Assembly: GCA_964650085.1 (NCBI GenBank) | Contig: CAZYSE010000017.1 | Coordinates: 1 to 18,248, forward strand | Direction: 5' to 3' | From: KLAP211 sp964650085 | GTDB lineage: Bacteria > Patescibacteriota > Dojkabacteria > J137 | Length of the DNA stretch: 18,248 nt | In this document: positions 1 through 8,500 of the stretch, one piece after another | Position numbering within the stretch: the stretch's first letter is position 1 | How the letters are laid out: every line of letters begins with the position of its first letter | The notes under the pieces: generated by a model | The model's input: only the letters and a program-made list of their open reading frames with translations | The model's database searches: none | Told to the model about the DNA's origin: nothing | Program-made: the position numbers and the translations under genes

Positions 1-722
1 GCTTCTTGTCGAGCTACCTTTCTTAGAGCATTTAGTTCTATTGTGTCAAAGTTTTCAGATAACAACCTAATATACCTTTCTGTTGTATCCATTTCTAGAA
101 TGGTATCTTTATACAGACGCTTGAATGTCCCAAAATGATTACCTGATTTTGCTGAAATTGAGTTTAATTGGTCAACCGTAAGCTCCTTTTTAAAGTCGGG
201 TTTAAGATAATTGTAAATTGATTCTGCATCCCAGTATTTACCGATTTCTTGATAAATTATTGCGTCAAATATTGCGGAAGATGCGGGGAGTTTACTTTTC
301 ACCGATTCAATTAGTCTTGGGTCTTCAATCACATAAACAAATTTCAAACGATCTCGGTATTTCTTTATCAAGTTATCCGAAATCAGTATAAATTTTGTTG
401 GGTCTTCAACAAAAGCAAGATTATCAACAACGCAAACGACTTCAATATCATTTAAAATAGTCTCCATTATTGTATCCCCTGGATATTCATCCAATCGCAA
501 AACTTTGTTCAGCTCTTCCTCAATCGAATCGTCAGTAATTACAGTAGTGGAATTTATTGTTAGATGAACAAAAGTAAAGGTTGGGTCATAGCCGTTCGAA
601 GGTTGTTTTCCTTGCAACAGAGCATCAAATAGATAGAAAAGTCCATCGTCCTGAAACCCAAGCACTGTAGGGTTTAAATTCATGTTCAATAGGCTGACTA
701 CCTTTTCCTTCATCTTATTCAT
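1..722 (-). CDS. Partial protein, possible degenerate STAND/ORC-like ATPase (3' end beyond window)
   Basis: An open reading frame of 240 codons starts with ATG at 722 and runs off the left edge without a stop, so only the N-terminal part is visible. I do not recognise the family with certainty. Residues around 95-125 give a hydrophobic strand ending in acidic residues (VVCVVDNLAF), then a helix and another strand (FVYVIEDP), an order resembling Walker B and sensor 1 of STAND or Cdc6/ORC-like ATPases. A later segment (SGNHFGTFKRL) resembles the sensor 2/lid region of that group. No Walker A (GxxxxGKS/T) is visible; the place where it would fall reads LGFQDDGLFYLFDALLQGK. A TAAAAT box lies 6 nt before the ATG, which suits a leaderless transcript. 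It is divergent from the genes at 949 and 1990. The fold assignment is a weak inference; that the ORF is real is much surer. Confidence 0.7.
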   Translation of the reverse strand, partial: MNKMKEKVVSLLNMNLNPTVLGFQDDGLFYLFDALLQGKQPSNGYDPTFTFVHLTINSTTVITDDSIEEELNKVLRLDEYPGDTIMETILNDIEVVCVVDNLAFVEDPTKFILISDNLIKKYRDRLKFVYVIEDPRLIESVKSKLPASSAIFDAIIYQEIGKYWDAESIYNYLKPDFKKELTVDQLNSISAKSGNHFGTFKRLYKDTILEMDTTERYIRLLSENFDTIELNALRKVARQE

Positions 723-760
723 ACGTAGATTTTAGCAGTTTTTGTTACTTAATTGCAGTT

Positions 761-786
761 TGTCTAAATTGCTACCAATTTAGACA
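761..786. promoter_or_regulatory. Perfect 10-bp inverted repeat in divergent promoter region (operator candidate)
   Basis: TGTCTAAATT and AATTTAGACA are exact reverse complements separated by 6 nt (GCTACC). The repeat lies between the leftward gene starting at 722 and the rightward gene near 949, 38 bp upstream of the leftward start. There is no following T-tract, and it sits upstream of both genes, so a protein-binding operator is more likely than a terminator. The remaining intergenic sequence, about 723-850, is AT-rich with no other gene visible. Confidence 0.5.
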
Positions 787-948
787 TAAATGGTCAAAAT
801 CAATACAGATAAGTCGATTACAATCATTCTAGTTATTTATTAAAAGATTATATGATATTCAACTACAAACAATCCATTTGCGGATCCCTTTAGCGGCGAA
901 ATAGAAAAGCCATTAGTACTAAAGGATACTGTAATACGTCAGCCTGAA

Positions 949-1962
949 ATGTCTGATGAACATGCATTGCAACTAATTGCTGAAAAAATTATTGGAAATG
1001 CTCAGACGCACTGGTTAAGTGGTCAACATGCTACGCGAGCTTCTTGGCCAAAAAGAGAAAGACTTCCAAATCTAGGTAAAGATGGTCACCCACTAATGTT
1101 TAACCCAGGAATACTTAAGCTAATGCAACACATTGCGAAGTATCCATACAACGAAAAAGATACACAAGCATTCGAGTCTGATTTAGCTTTTTTTAAAGTG
1201 GACTTTTCTGTATTTTCGGGGCAGCCGATTGAATATTATGATTATCTAGATGTTTTATCTGCCCAAGAATTTAGAGAATGGGTTGAAAAAGCACATGACA
1301 CAATAATCGCTAATAACAGTAACTGGGTTAGCTTTGTTCAAAACATTTTAGAAGCAAACAATATTGATTTTAGTGATTTAGTTCAAGGAAAATTATCAGA
1401 TGCGCAAAATCAATTAGTAGGCAAAATTTACGAAGCAATATTGAAAACTAATGCAGCAGAGACTTTTGATGAACTTATGGTTAATCTTTTTGAGTCGGAA
1501 CAATTTGGAGTAACGACTGCTATGGTTCAAGCACATTCTAATTGGAGAAAAGCTACTCACAAACTAGAGCAAATCGCGGAAGATTCTGAGCAGACAATAA
1601 TTTCCGGAAGGGTTTTACCGCCTCATTTATTTTTAGATCTGCACCATACTATTAAAAATGTAGTATTCGAAAGTCCTGATTTTACTTCTGTAGAGATCTT
1701 AAGTGCGATCAAGTCAATGAGGGATATCTATGAAGCTGATAGTGAAGTGTCTGCTGAAAGAACTTATGTTTTAATGTTGGGTGCAGCTAGATATCTTTAC
1801 GATTTAGTGGAATCTAATGCAGTAGTTCACAACAAAGCAGAGGTTCAGAAAGCTTTAAATGAAATGGTACGAATAATAGCAATGGACGCAAACCCAGAGC
1901 CTTTTAGAACTGTCGCAACTTTACATTCGGAGTCTTTACAAAGGAATGGATACGAAGCATAA
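949..1962 (+). CDS. Hypothetical protein, mostly helical, first of a two-gene unit
   Basis: A 337-aa protein from the first in-frame ATG; no known family recognised. It is soluble-looking, with no signal peptide or membrane segment, and probably mostly alpha-helical. The N-terminal stretch contains HWLSG and LPNLGKDGHP, followed by long amphipathic segments. The start is doubtful. The same frame stays open upstream to 856 and reads plausible protein (TTNNPFADPFSGE) but has no ATG, GTG or TTG there. An ATG at 852 would join this frame if one base near 855-858 were removed. No Shine-Dalgarno lies at a suitable distance from the ATG at 949; AAAGGA is about 22 nt upstream. It ends 27 bp before the 628-aa gene at 1990 and is probably cotranscribed with it. 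Function unknown; the gene itself is well supported by length and composition. Confidence 0.8.
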   Translation: MSDEHALQLIAEKIIGNAQTHWLSGQHATRASWPKRERLPNLGKDGHPLMFNPGILKLMQHIAKYPYNEKDTQAFESDLAFFKVDFSVFSGQPIEYYDYLDVLSAQEFREWVEKAHDTIIANNSNWVSFVQNILEANNIDFSDLVQGKLSDAQNQLVGKIYEAILKTNAAETFDELMVNLFESEQFGVTTAMVQAHSNWRKATHKLEQIAEDSEQTIISGRVLPPHLFLDLHHTIKNVVFESPDFTSVEILSAIKSMRDIYEADSEVSAERTYVLMLGAARYLYDLVESNAVVHNKAEVQKALNEMVRIIAMDANPEPFRTVATLHSESLQRNGYEA

Positions 1963-1989
1963 TAATTTTTATTAATATTAAATAAAATT

Positions 1990-3876
1990 ATGGACAATAT
2001 CGAACTAGATCGGCAGTTAGTAAGAAAGATTATTGATAATCCTGTGGATTGTTACGTAGAATTTTATTGTCGACTCAAGAAAGATGGTGCCAACGCTTGT
2101 TTTCCTGAATTTGAACCAACTGTAAATTACTTACAAGATGCTTTAGAGAGTGACGAGTTTAAAGAAATTTTAGATGCTCATCAGGATCTTAGTTACGAAT
2201 TAAAAGAAGTTAAAACATTATTTGCTCATATTAATTTGAAATTCGCTTTTGAAGACGAAGCGAAGTATCCTTATCCTAAACCATTTGAAGGTCCTTTTCC
2301 ATACCGTCCTACTATTGACGCAATAGAAGCAGCGCTAAGATTATTGGATAAACTAAACAGATTGCAACCTGGAAACAAAGCGGTAGCTCTCTACCACTTC
2401 GACAGATATGCATATCACAGACATGCTCTTGTATCTGATCACGAAGTAATTGTGTACCCAACAATTACTGAATTGAAGATGGACGACCTGATAAGAGTTC
2501 GATCTGTCCCAATAGGTTTCATTGGTGTAGTTGAGAGAACCATTAGAGTTGATCGACATCAACAATCACCATTAGACTTCTGGTATCACGATATGAACCA
2601 TGTCCGAAGAATGCAAGGATATACTAGTATGAGAGAAAGAGCGCTTGGAATTGAGTTCGATATGCAAAAATCGAACTTTTTCTGGCACATGGATAAATTT
2701 CTTTCCGAGGTAATTATGCCAAATATTGATAAAGCCCCGGAAGGAACTCCTGAGGATGATAATGGAGTAAGGAGATTGGTGAGAGTTATAATGTTTGAGA
2801 TTTTCCACGAGTCTGCGCTTACTGCAGAAAGAGAATCTGTAATAGAAGAAACGCTAAGACCAAACATGCCACAGCCTTTTGAGCATATGATTTATCCAGA
2901 AGCAGACGCTCCGGAAGATATCGAGGAGCTTAGAACGCCGACTGGTAACTTGCAAAGTGGAATATCTAATAGTAAAACAAGAGGGGCAATTACCGTCAGA
3001 TTCTTCCACGATAGAGCACTTTCTCTGCTAGGAAACGTATACAATAAGCTAAACTATGGGTTTTACGATGACCCAGAGAACACTGGAGATGGGTTAGTAG
3101 CTATCAAATACAGAACACCAGAATGGTTACTCAAGGCAGCAAAAAAGGTATTTGAGATTCTGGACTACAAAGACTATCCGAGCGATGAAGAAATAATGAA
3201 CTTAATCACTTCAAAAGAAGGCTCAGAAGAGAAATTCGTATACAAGAGTTTAATGTCGGATGATCCCGAGGTTATGGAGCAATTCGCAACAGAGCCAACA
3301 TCTGCAGAAAGCATCATTAAACAAATCAAAGCATTAGAAAAGAAAGTATTCACATTATTCGGTTACTCTCAACTAGAATACCAAGACAAGAACTACGTAA
3401 TGGATTTAATTAGAGAAGAACTAAAAACACTCGATCCCAAAACAACAATTATCAATATTGGAGCTACCGAGGAAGGAATTGGTGCAGCTTACGAAATAGC
3501 AAAAGAAATGGGCTTTATGACAATTGGAGTAGCTTCTACGCTAGCTTTACAATACAGCGGAAAGTTCTCTAAATTTGTAGATAGAATTTATATAGCGAAC
3601 GACCCGTATTGGGGAGGCAAAGTTCCAGGAACAGAACGATTGGCAGAAACTACAAGAATCTATCTGCAAGTGAGTGACGTAATTTCCGCATACGGTGGAG
3701 GGGAGAATACTGCCGCTATTCTTAGAGAAGGAAAAAAACTCGGTATGGATGTGAGATACAAACCAGCATTAATGAACAAAGCTGTGATGGCGAAGCTGAA
3801 TAAAGGAAAAGATCCAGAAAGTTTCGACTTAAACGGAGCTGCTTTCTATGCTTGGAAAGAGTTGGGGGGAGAGTAG
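1990..3876 (+). CDS. Two-part protein: HDxNHxRR domain plus C-terminal SLOG/Rossmann-like domain
   Basis: A 628-aa soluble protein of no family I can name. The middle of the N-terminal part holds YHDMNHVRRM (199-208), within a region rich in His, Arg and Asp (HFDRYAYHRH at 136-145). That could be a metal or phosphate site, but this is inference. The C-terminal ~150 residues look like a nucleotide-binding Rossmann fold of the SLOG/LOG (lysine-decarboxylase-like) type: a beta-strand with glycine-rich turn (IINIGATEEGIGAAYE, 487-502), a second strand (MTIGVAS), a conserved-looking R556, and a YGGGENTAA loop (568-576) before the next helix. SLOG domains bind or process nucleotides and NAD-related ligands. 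It follows the 337-aa gene by 27 bp with no promoter evident between them, so the two probably act together. No membrane segment or signal peptide. Confidence 0.75.
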   Translation: MDNIELDRQLVRKIIDNPVDCYVEFYCRLKKDGANACFPEFEPTVNYLQDALESDEFKEILDAHQDLSYELKEVKTLFAHINLKFAFEDEAKYPYPKPFEGPFPYRPTIDAIEAALRLLDKLNRLQPGNKAVALYHFDRYAYHRHALVSDHEVIVYPTITELKMDDLIRVRSVPIGFIGVVERTIRVDRHQQSPLDFWYHDMNHVRRMQGYTSMRERALGIEFDMQKSNFFWHMDKFLSEVIMPNIDKAPEGTPEDDNGVRRLVRVIMFEIFHESALTAERESVIEETLRPNMPQPFEHMIYPEADAPEDIEELRTPTGNLQSGISNSKTRGAITVRFFHDRALSLLGNVYNKLNYGFYDDPENTGDGLVAIKYRTPEWLLKAAKKVFEILDYKDYPSDEEIMNLITSKEGSEEKFVYKSLMSDDPEVMEQFATEPTSAESIIKQIKALEKKVFTLFGYSQLEYQDKNYVMDLIREELKTLDPKTTIINIGATEEGIGAAYEIAKEMGFMTIGVASTLALQYSGKFSKFVDRIYIANDPYWGGKVPGTERLAETTRIYLQVSDVISAYGGGENTAAILREGKKLGMDVRYKPALMNKAVMAKLNKGKDPESFDLNGAAFYAWKELGGE

Positions 3877-4038
3877 TAGCCATTCGGATCGCTGTTGTTT
3901 TGAAAAATCACGAGCATCTGAATTTGCTACATCTTCTTCTAAAAAATGTACTAAATTTACCCACAAAATTCCTATAACTCTTCGCATAAAAGACAACTGC
4001 TATAAAGCTTCTGAAGTGTAAATGATATGTATCCGTGC

Positions 4039-4044
4039 TATAAT
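4039..4044 (+). promoter_or_regulatory. -10 element of the glucan operon
   Basis: A perfect TATAAT lies 24 bp before the ATG of the first glycosyltransferase gene at 4069, placing transcription start around 4051. No good -35 hexamer is seen at 16-18 bp upstream. It is the only convincing promoter in the 192-bp gap after the gene ending at 3876; the rest of that gap shows nothing recognisable. Confidence 0.6.
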
Positions 4045-4068
4045 GCAATCTAGTTTAGGCACACATTT

Positions 4069-4848
4069 ATGAAAAAAATAGCAGTCATTACAGCAGGCTT
4101 AAATGCAGCAAAATTTATTGAAGATTGCGTTGAGAGCGTTCGAAGTAGCATGACGGACGGATTGTTCGAAGTTCTGCACGTGTATGTGGATGATGGGTCC
4201 ACAGATAATACTAGTGAGGTAATTAATAGAATTGCACATCCAAATTTGAAATATATCCAATTGGATAAAAACTATGGTCCTTCATATGCTAGAAATTTCG
4301 CAGTAAGCCAGATCGAATGTGATTACATATTCCATTTAGATGCTGATGATGTACTTTTTCAAAATTCACTAAAATACCTCTTCATCAAAGCTGAAGAAGC
4401 TGGTTCCCAGTGGGTATATGGTGACTTCATTCGAGCAAATCAAGATCTAAAATACATTAGGGCTCTTGATTACTACGGATGGCCGTTTAAAACTGTTCAA
4501 CAAGCTTTACAATCTATGTTTACTGGGTGGCACTTCTTTCAAGGTAATTGTTTATACAGTAGGGAGTTATTCGATAAAGTTGGTGGATTCAACGTAGACC
4601 TACGATTAGGAGAAGACTTCGAACTCTTCACCAAATTCCTTGTGGAAGGAGAGTTACCTGTGCACTTACCTGGACCGCTTTATATCCATAGAAACCACGA
4701 AAGCAATGCAACGAAGAGTTTTACAACAGGCAACTACAAGGAAATGCACCGAGATAATACAAGGCTGATTTTCAACTTACATTCAGAGGGAATCCTAAAC
4801 AAGCTTACAGAAGAAGATCAGAAGACAATATTTGATTACCTGAACTAA
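4069..4848 (+). CDS. Family 2 glycosyltransferase (GT-A fold)
   Basis: A 259-aa cytoplasmic enzyme predicted to transfer a sugar from a nucleotide-sugar donor. It has the standard GT2 layout: N-terminal strand IAVITAGLNAAKFIEDCVESV, nucleotide-binding DDGSTDNT (41-48), the NYGPSYARNFAV helix (68-79), the metal-binding DADD (91-94), the acceptor-side FQGNCLYSRELFDKVGGFN segment, and GED (181-183) as the probable catalytic base region. There is no membrane segment, so it is not a dolichol-phosphate-mannose type. It is first in an operon, ending one base before the GH57 gene. Donor and acceptor cannot be read from the sequence; the neighbours suggest a role in polysaccharide or glycoconjugate assembly. 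Confidence 0.9.
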   Translation: MKKIAVITAGLNAAKFIEDCVESVRSSMTDGLFEVLHVYVDDGSTDNTSEVINRIAHPNLKYIQLDKNYGPSYARNFAVSQIECDYIFHLDADDVLFQNSLKYLFIKAEEAGSQWVYGDFIRANQDLKYIRALDYYGWPFKTVQQALQSMFTGWHFFQGNCLYSRELFDKVGGFNVDLRLGEDFELFTKFLVEGELPVHLPGPLYIHRNHESNATKSFTTGNYKEMHRDNTRLIFNLHSEGILNKLTEEDQKTIFDYLN

Positions 4849-4849
4849 T

Positions 4850-6058
4850 ATGTTAAGAATAAACCACATACTACACTTGTATCAGCCTGATTTTCAGAGC
4901 TCTGATGTATTAAGAAAGGTCTTGGAAGAATCCTACCTACAGATAGCAGATCTTTTAAAAACATATCCAGAGTATAAGGTAACACTCAATATTACAGGTT
5001 CGACATATCAGATTTATAATAAATACGGTGTAGCGAATCTTGCAGAACTTTTTAGACCATTTTACGAAAGAGGCCAAATAGTATTTACAACTACATCCCT
5101 TGCGCATTTGATTATGCCGCTTACATCGGATGCTCAGTTCGAAAGACAGGTTAAACTGAATAATGATAAATTATCTGAGTTCTTAGAAGAGGAGGTAAAT
5201 CCTGAAATTTTCTTCTTCCCAGAACTCTTTGTTGACAATAAGTCTTTACAAAAGCTGAAAGCGCTTAATGTAAAAACCGCTGTGGTTTCAGAGAATTCAT
5301 TAAAGTCTGCTAATAAAGCGATCGACTTTGCAAAACACCCATCGGGGTTAAACTTGATTGTTAGATCTACATTAGCAAGTCGAGCCTTTGAAAATAGAAG
5401 TGTAACGAGTTTTGATGAGTTGTCAAAAATTTTAACAGACGAGAATAGAACATATAACGTTGTACATGATGGAGAAATATTCGGACATAAGTTCCCAGAA
5501 AAAATAGGTTTTATTAAGAACCTTTTGGAATCAAAAAAAGTTGATTTTGTACATTTTGATGAAAGTTCTGAAACAATAGTTCCAATTAGCGATAACGAGT
5601 TTGATACTGCATCTTGGGAACAAATAAGCTATAATGGCGAGAAGGTTGATCCACATTGGAAAAATCCATTTAATGAAGTTCATACTTTGCAATGGGAATT
5701 AACTAATCTTGTTGTCAATAAGATCGAAGAATTATCCAATCTAGGTGTCGATGTTACTAGGTTTCAAGGTCAAATCGACTATATACAATATAGTTGTCAG
5801 TATTGGTGGGCGAGCTCATTACCTTACTGGAACACAGGATTCGTTGTTTATGCTGCATGGAACTGGGTAAGACTATCCCATGAGCTAAGAACTGCGAATA
5901 TCAATATGGACTTGAAACCGTTTATAAAGGATGTTGATAGCGTATTTTCTAAGCTAATATCTACGCTGGCTGACTACGACTCTTCTGGTTGGAAGTTGAA
6001 AAACATAGAATATTTCGATGTGAACATATTGCCTTTAAGAGCTAAAGGCGTAATTTAA
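4850..6058 (+). CDS. GH57-family alpha-glucan enzyme (amylase, branching or glucanotransferase type)
   Basis: A 402-aa protein with the (beta/alpha)7-barrel signature of glycoside hydrolase family 57. Visible motifs are INHILHLYQP (4-13), corresponding to the N-terminal H-x-H/QP region; FFPELFVDN (122-130), the W-x-PE-like region; and HDGEIFGHKFPEK (206-218), the DGExFGH region carrying the catalytic Asp (D207 here). Family members cleave or rearrange alpha-1,4 or alpha-1,6 glucans by a retaining mechanism. The C-terminal part (about 260-402) is helical and rich in Trp, as in GH57 enzymes with an all-helical domain. It lacks a signal peptide, so it should act in the cytoplasm, consistent with a branching or glucanotransferase role beside the GT5 synthase. 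The length is short for branching enzymes (usually over 500 aa), so the exact activity is open. I could not assign the Glu nucleophile with certainty. Confidence 0.82.
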   Translation: MLRINHILHLYQPDFQSSDVLRKVLEESYLQIADLLKTYPEYKVTLNITGSTYQIYNKYGVANLAELFRPFYERGQIVFTTTSLAHLIMPLTSDAQFERQVKLNNDKLSEFLEEEVNPEIFFFPELFVDNKSLQKLKALNVKTAVVSENSLKSANKAIDFAKHPSGLNLIVRSTLASRAFENRSVTSFDELSKILTDENRTYNVVHDGEIFGHKFPEKIGFIKNLLESKKVDFVHFDESSETIVPISDNEFDTASWEQISYNGEKVDPHWKNPFNEVHTLQWELTNLVVNKIEELSNLGVDVTRFQGQIDYIQYSCQYWWASSLPYWNTGFVVYAAWNWVRLSHELRTANINMDLKPFIKDVDSVFSKLISTLADYDSSGWKLKNIEYFDVNILPLRAKGVI

Positions 6059-6076
6059 TTCGTTAGGAACGCAAAT

Positions 6077-7537
6077 ATGATATTAAGAAGACAAACTAAC
6101 AAAAAAAAGATCTTATTTGTAGGAGCTGAAATGTGGCCATATGCTGCAGCGGGTGGGTTAGGAAGAGTTATGTTTAATCTACCAGCAGCACTTAATAAAC
6201 TTGGTGTAGACGCTAGAGTATTTTTCCCAAAATACGGAAAAATCGACCAAAAGATCTATCATCTTGAATATGTACAAAAAGGCCTTAAGGTACCTACAGG
6301 AGGAAACGAAAAAGATATTATATGCAATGTTTTACAACACAAATTACCAAATGGCCCGATTGCTTACTTTCTAGAAAATCGAGAGTATTACGAGCTTAGA
6401 GCAAACGAATATGGATATATAGATGATCCAACACGATGGGGTATATTACAAAGAGGAATGTGGGAGTTTATAAGAAAAAATGAGGATTGGACACCTGATG
6501 TAATTCAGTGTAACGACTGGCAGACAGCGTTGATAGCAAATATGCAAAAACAGTATTATGCAGATGATCCAAGATTGAGCAAAATCAAGGTTGTTCTAAC
6601 AATGCACAGTCTACGTTTCCAAGCACCATACGACCATTCATTCGTTTCTCAAGTAGAATACGACAGTGGTCAGAGCTTAATTCCAAGTATATTAAGCCCC
6701 GATTTCAACAAGTTAAATTCGATGAGACGAGGAGTAGTTTTTTCAGACTATATAACTACAGTTTCTCCTACTTACGCAAAAGAAATATTAACAAAAGAAT
6801 ATGGTGAAGGCTTAGATAAACTTTTAAGTGAACTTAAGTCGAAGTATACAGGAATCCTAAATGGAATCAGTAACAAAGAATTCGACCCAGTAACTGATCA
6901 AAATATTGTAAAAAATTTCAAAAACAAAGAATGGAGTAAAAGACAGGAGAACAAAGCCTTCTTACAACGAACTTTCAACTTGAAACAGTCTTTAGACAAA
7001 CCACTTTTTCTTATAAGTTACCGATTAGCTGAACAAAAAGGAATAGATTTGATCAAGGACATAATGGAAACTGTTATAAACGAGTTTGATGCGCAACTAA
7101 TTGTTAAAGGAGATGGAGACTCAGGATACAAAAACTATTTCACTTACCTGAGTACGAAGTATCCACAAAATGTTGCATTACAGTTCGATTTCGATTTTAA
7201 AATCCTGACTCAACTGTTTGCGGGTGCTGATTTCTTGCTACATCCATCTAGATTTGAGCCTTGCGGTATTGTACACTTAGAAGCAATGAGATACGGATGC
7301 ATCCCAATTGTTAGAAAAGTTGGAGGTCTAGCAGACACAGTTTTTGAAGACGATAATGGGTTTGTATTCTCACGATATGATTCTAGATCACTGCTAATGG
7401 CAATCTCTAGAGCTTATGAATTATTCAAGCATTCAAATTTAATAAATAACTACAGGGAATCTGCAATGTCAAAAGATTATTCTTGGGGTGAGTCAGCAGA
7501 AAAATACCTCGAATTATATAATTCTATTATCAATTAA
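6077..7537 (+). CDS. glgA: GT5 starch/glycogen-synthase-like glycosyltransferase
   Basis: A 486-aa GT-B enzyme close to the usual length of glycogen synthase (about 480 aa). Family features: N-terminal KILFVGAEMWPYAAAGGLG (11-29), CNDWQTAL (145-152), TMHSLRFQ (175-182), SPTYAKE (230-236), LNGI (261-264), SYRLAEQKGIDL (314-325) with the conserved Arg and Lys of the donor site, and SRFEPCGIVHLEAMRYG (391-407) followed by VGGLADTV. The family adds glucose from ADP- or UDP-glucose to the non-reducing end of alpha-1,4-glucan. One point is odd: the KxGGL motif at the N-terminal donor phosphate loop reads AAGGLG, so the usual Lys is Ala. AGGAA lies 7 nt before the ATG as a modest Shine-Dalgarno. It is third in the operon, 18 bp after the GH57 gene and 3 bp before the second GT2. 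The symbol is given by family; donor specificity is not proven. Confidence 0.85.
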   Translation: MILRRQTNKKKILFVGAEMWPYAAAGGLGRVMFNLPAALNKLGVDARVFFPKYGKIDQKIYHLEYVQKGLKVPTGGNEKDIICNVLQHKLPNGPIAYFLENREYYELRANEYGYIDDPTRWGILQRGMWEFIRKNEDWTPDVIQCNDWQTALIANMQKQYYADDPRLSKIKVVLTMHSLRFQAPYDHSFVSQVEYDSGQSLIPSILSPDFNKLNSMRRGVVFSDYITTVSPTYAKEILTKEYGEGLDKLLSELKSKYTGILNGISNKEFDPVTDQNIVKNFKNKEWSKRQENKAFLQRTFNLKQSLDKPLFLISYRLAEQKGIDLIKDIMETVINEFDAQLIVKGDGDSGYKNYFTYLSTKYPQNVALQFDFDFKILTQLFAGADFLLHPSRFEPCGIVHLEAMRYGCIPIVRKVGGLADTVFEDDNGFVFSRYDSRSLLMAISRAYELFKHSNLINNYRESAMSKDYSWGESAEKYLELYNSIIN

Positions 7538-7540
7538 AAT

Positions 7541-8500
7541 ATGGCACAAAAGAAACTAAATATCACAATTACTACATATAATCGTGCAGATAGAGTAGAG
7601 AATGCAATAAAATCAGCATTAGACCAGGTTTACGATAACTATACTGTAACAGTTATTGATGATTGTTCTACAGATGATACGCAAGAGAGAGTATCTAAAT
7701 ACTTTAATGATCCAAGATTTTGTTACATAAAATTAGGAAAGAATGTAGGAACATATCAAGCAAGAAATTTGGCAGTACTTGTAAATGACTACGAAGCTAT
7801 TACTTTTTTAGATTCGGATGACATTATAGATCGAATGAAACTATTGCTTCAATCAAGAGCTTTGTTTATAAGAAGAATTTTTGACGAAAATGAAATTCAA
7901 GGAATGGACTTTGGAATTGATGATCCTCAAAATATGGTGCAAATTGCTACAAGCGCAGTTAACTTTATTTCTCCTGATGGTCATGTTTCCCACATTGGTA
8001 GCATAACTTCACTTATGGACATGATGGTTCCAAATGTTTCGCTACCAAATAGACATAGTATATCTTTTACTCACGTAACACCATCACTAGTAAACAAGTC
8101 AGTTTACCGAGAACTTGGAGGATACATGCCAGCAAGAGTTAGTGGTGACGTAGAATTTAAAGACAGAGCTGTGTGTTATGGAGTTAACTATTTCTATATT
8201 CATCAGGCTTTGGTTACTATGATAAATGGTGCTGATTCACTAAGCGTTAATAAAGAAACAGACTCGAAATCAAAAATTAGAGAAGAAGTTACTAGAGTAA
8301 ATCAAGAACGACTTAAAGGAATGAGAGTAACTAAAGATAAACAAGAATTCAGAGATAAATATCAGGTTCCACTAACTCTAGAAGAAATGGAAATTGAGTT
8401 CATAAGTAATCCTGCTTTACTCACAATAAACAAAGAAATCCCAGCCACTGAAGCTACTTTGAATAAAATTCAGGCAGAGATGCAGAAGTTTATTCATTAA
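7541..8500 (+). CDS. Family 2 glycosyltransferase (second of the cluster)
   Basis: A 319-aa GT-A enzyme. N-terminal motifs are ITITTYNRADRVENAI (8-23), DDCSTDDT (40-47) for nucleotide binding, GKNVGTYQARNLAV (66-79) and DSDD (91-94) for the metal-bound sugar nucleotide. The centre holds SLPNRHSISFTH and the acceptor-side YRELGGYMP segment seen in many GT2 proteins. The C-terminal ~70 residues are charged and helical (many Glu/Lys) and carry no membrane segment. It starts 3 bp after the GT5 stop without a Shine-Dalgarno and is the last gene of the operon. Its 3' end overlaps that of the convergent ATP-grasp gene by 11 bp. The substrate is unknown; the two GT2 enzymes are not close copies of one another. 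Confidence 0.88.
   Translation: MAQKKLNITITTYNRADRVENAIKSALDQVYDNYTVTVIDDCSTDDTQERVSKYFNDPRFCYIKLGKNVGTYQARNLAVLVNDYEAITFLDSDDIIDRMKLLLQSRALFIRRIFDENEIQGMDFGIDDPQNMVQIATSAVNFISPDGHVSHIGSITSLMDMMVPNVSLPNRHSISFTHVTPSLVNKSVYRELGGYMPARVSGDVEFKDRAVCYGVNYFYIHQALVTMINGADSLSVNKETDSKSKIREEVTRVNQERLKGMRVTKDKQEFRDKYQVPLTLEEMEIEFISNPALLTINKEIPATEATLNKIQAEMQKFIH

Noticed and set aside
2353..2867. Three minus-strand ORFs inside the 628-aa gene
   Set aside because: They are shadows of a long, well-composed coding frame.
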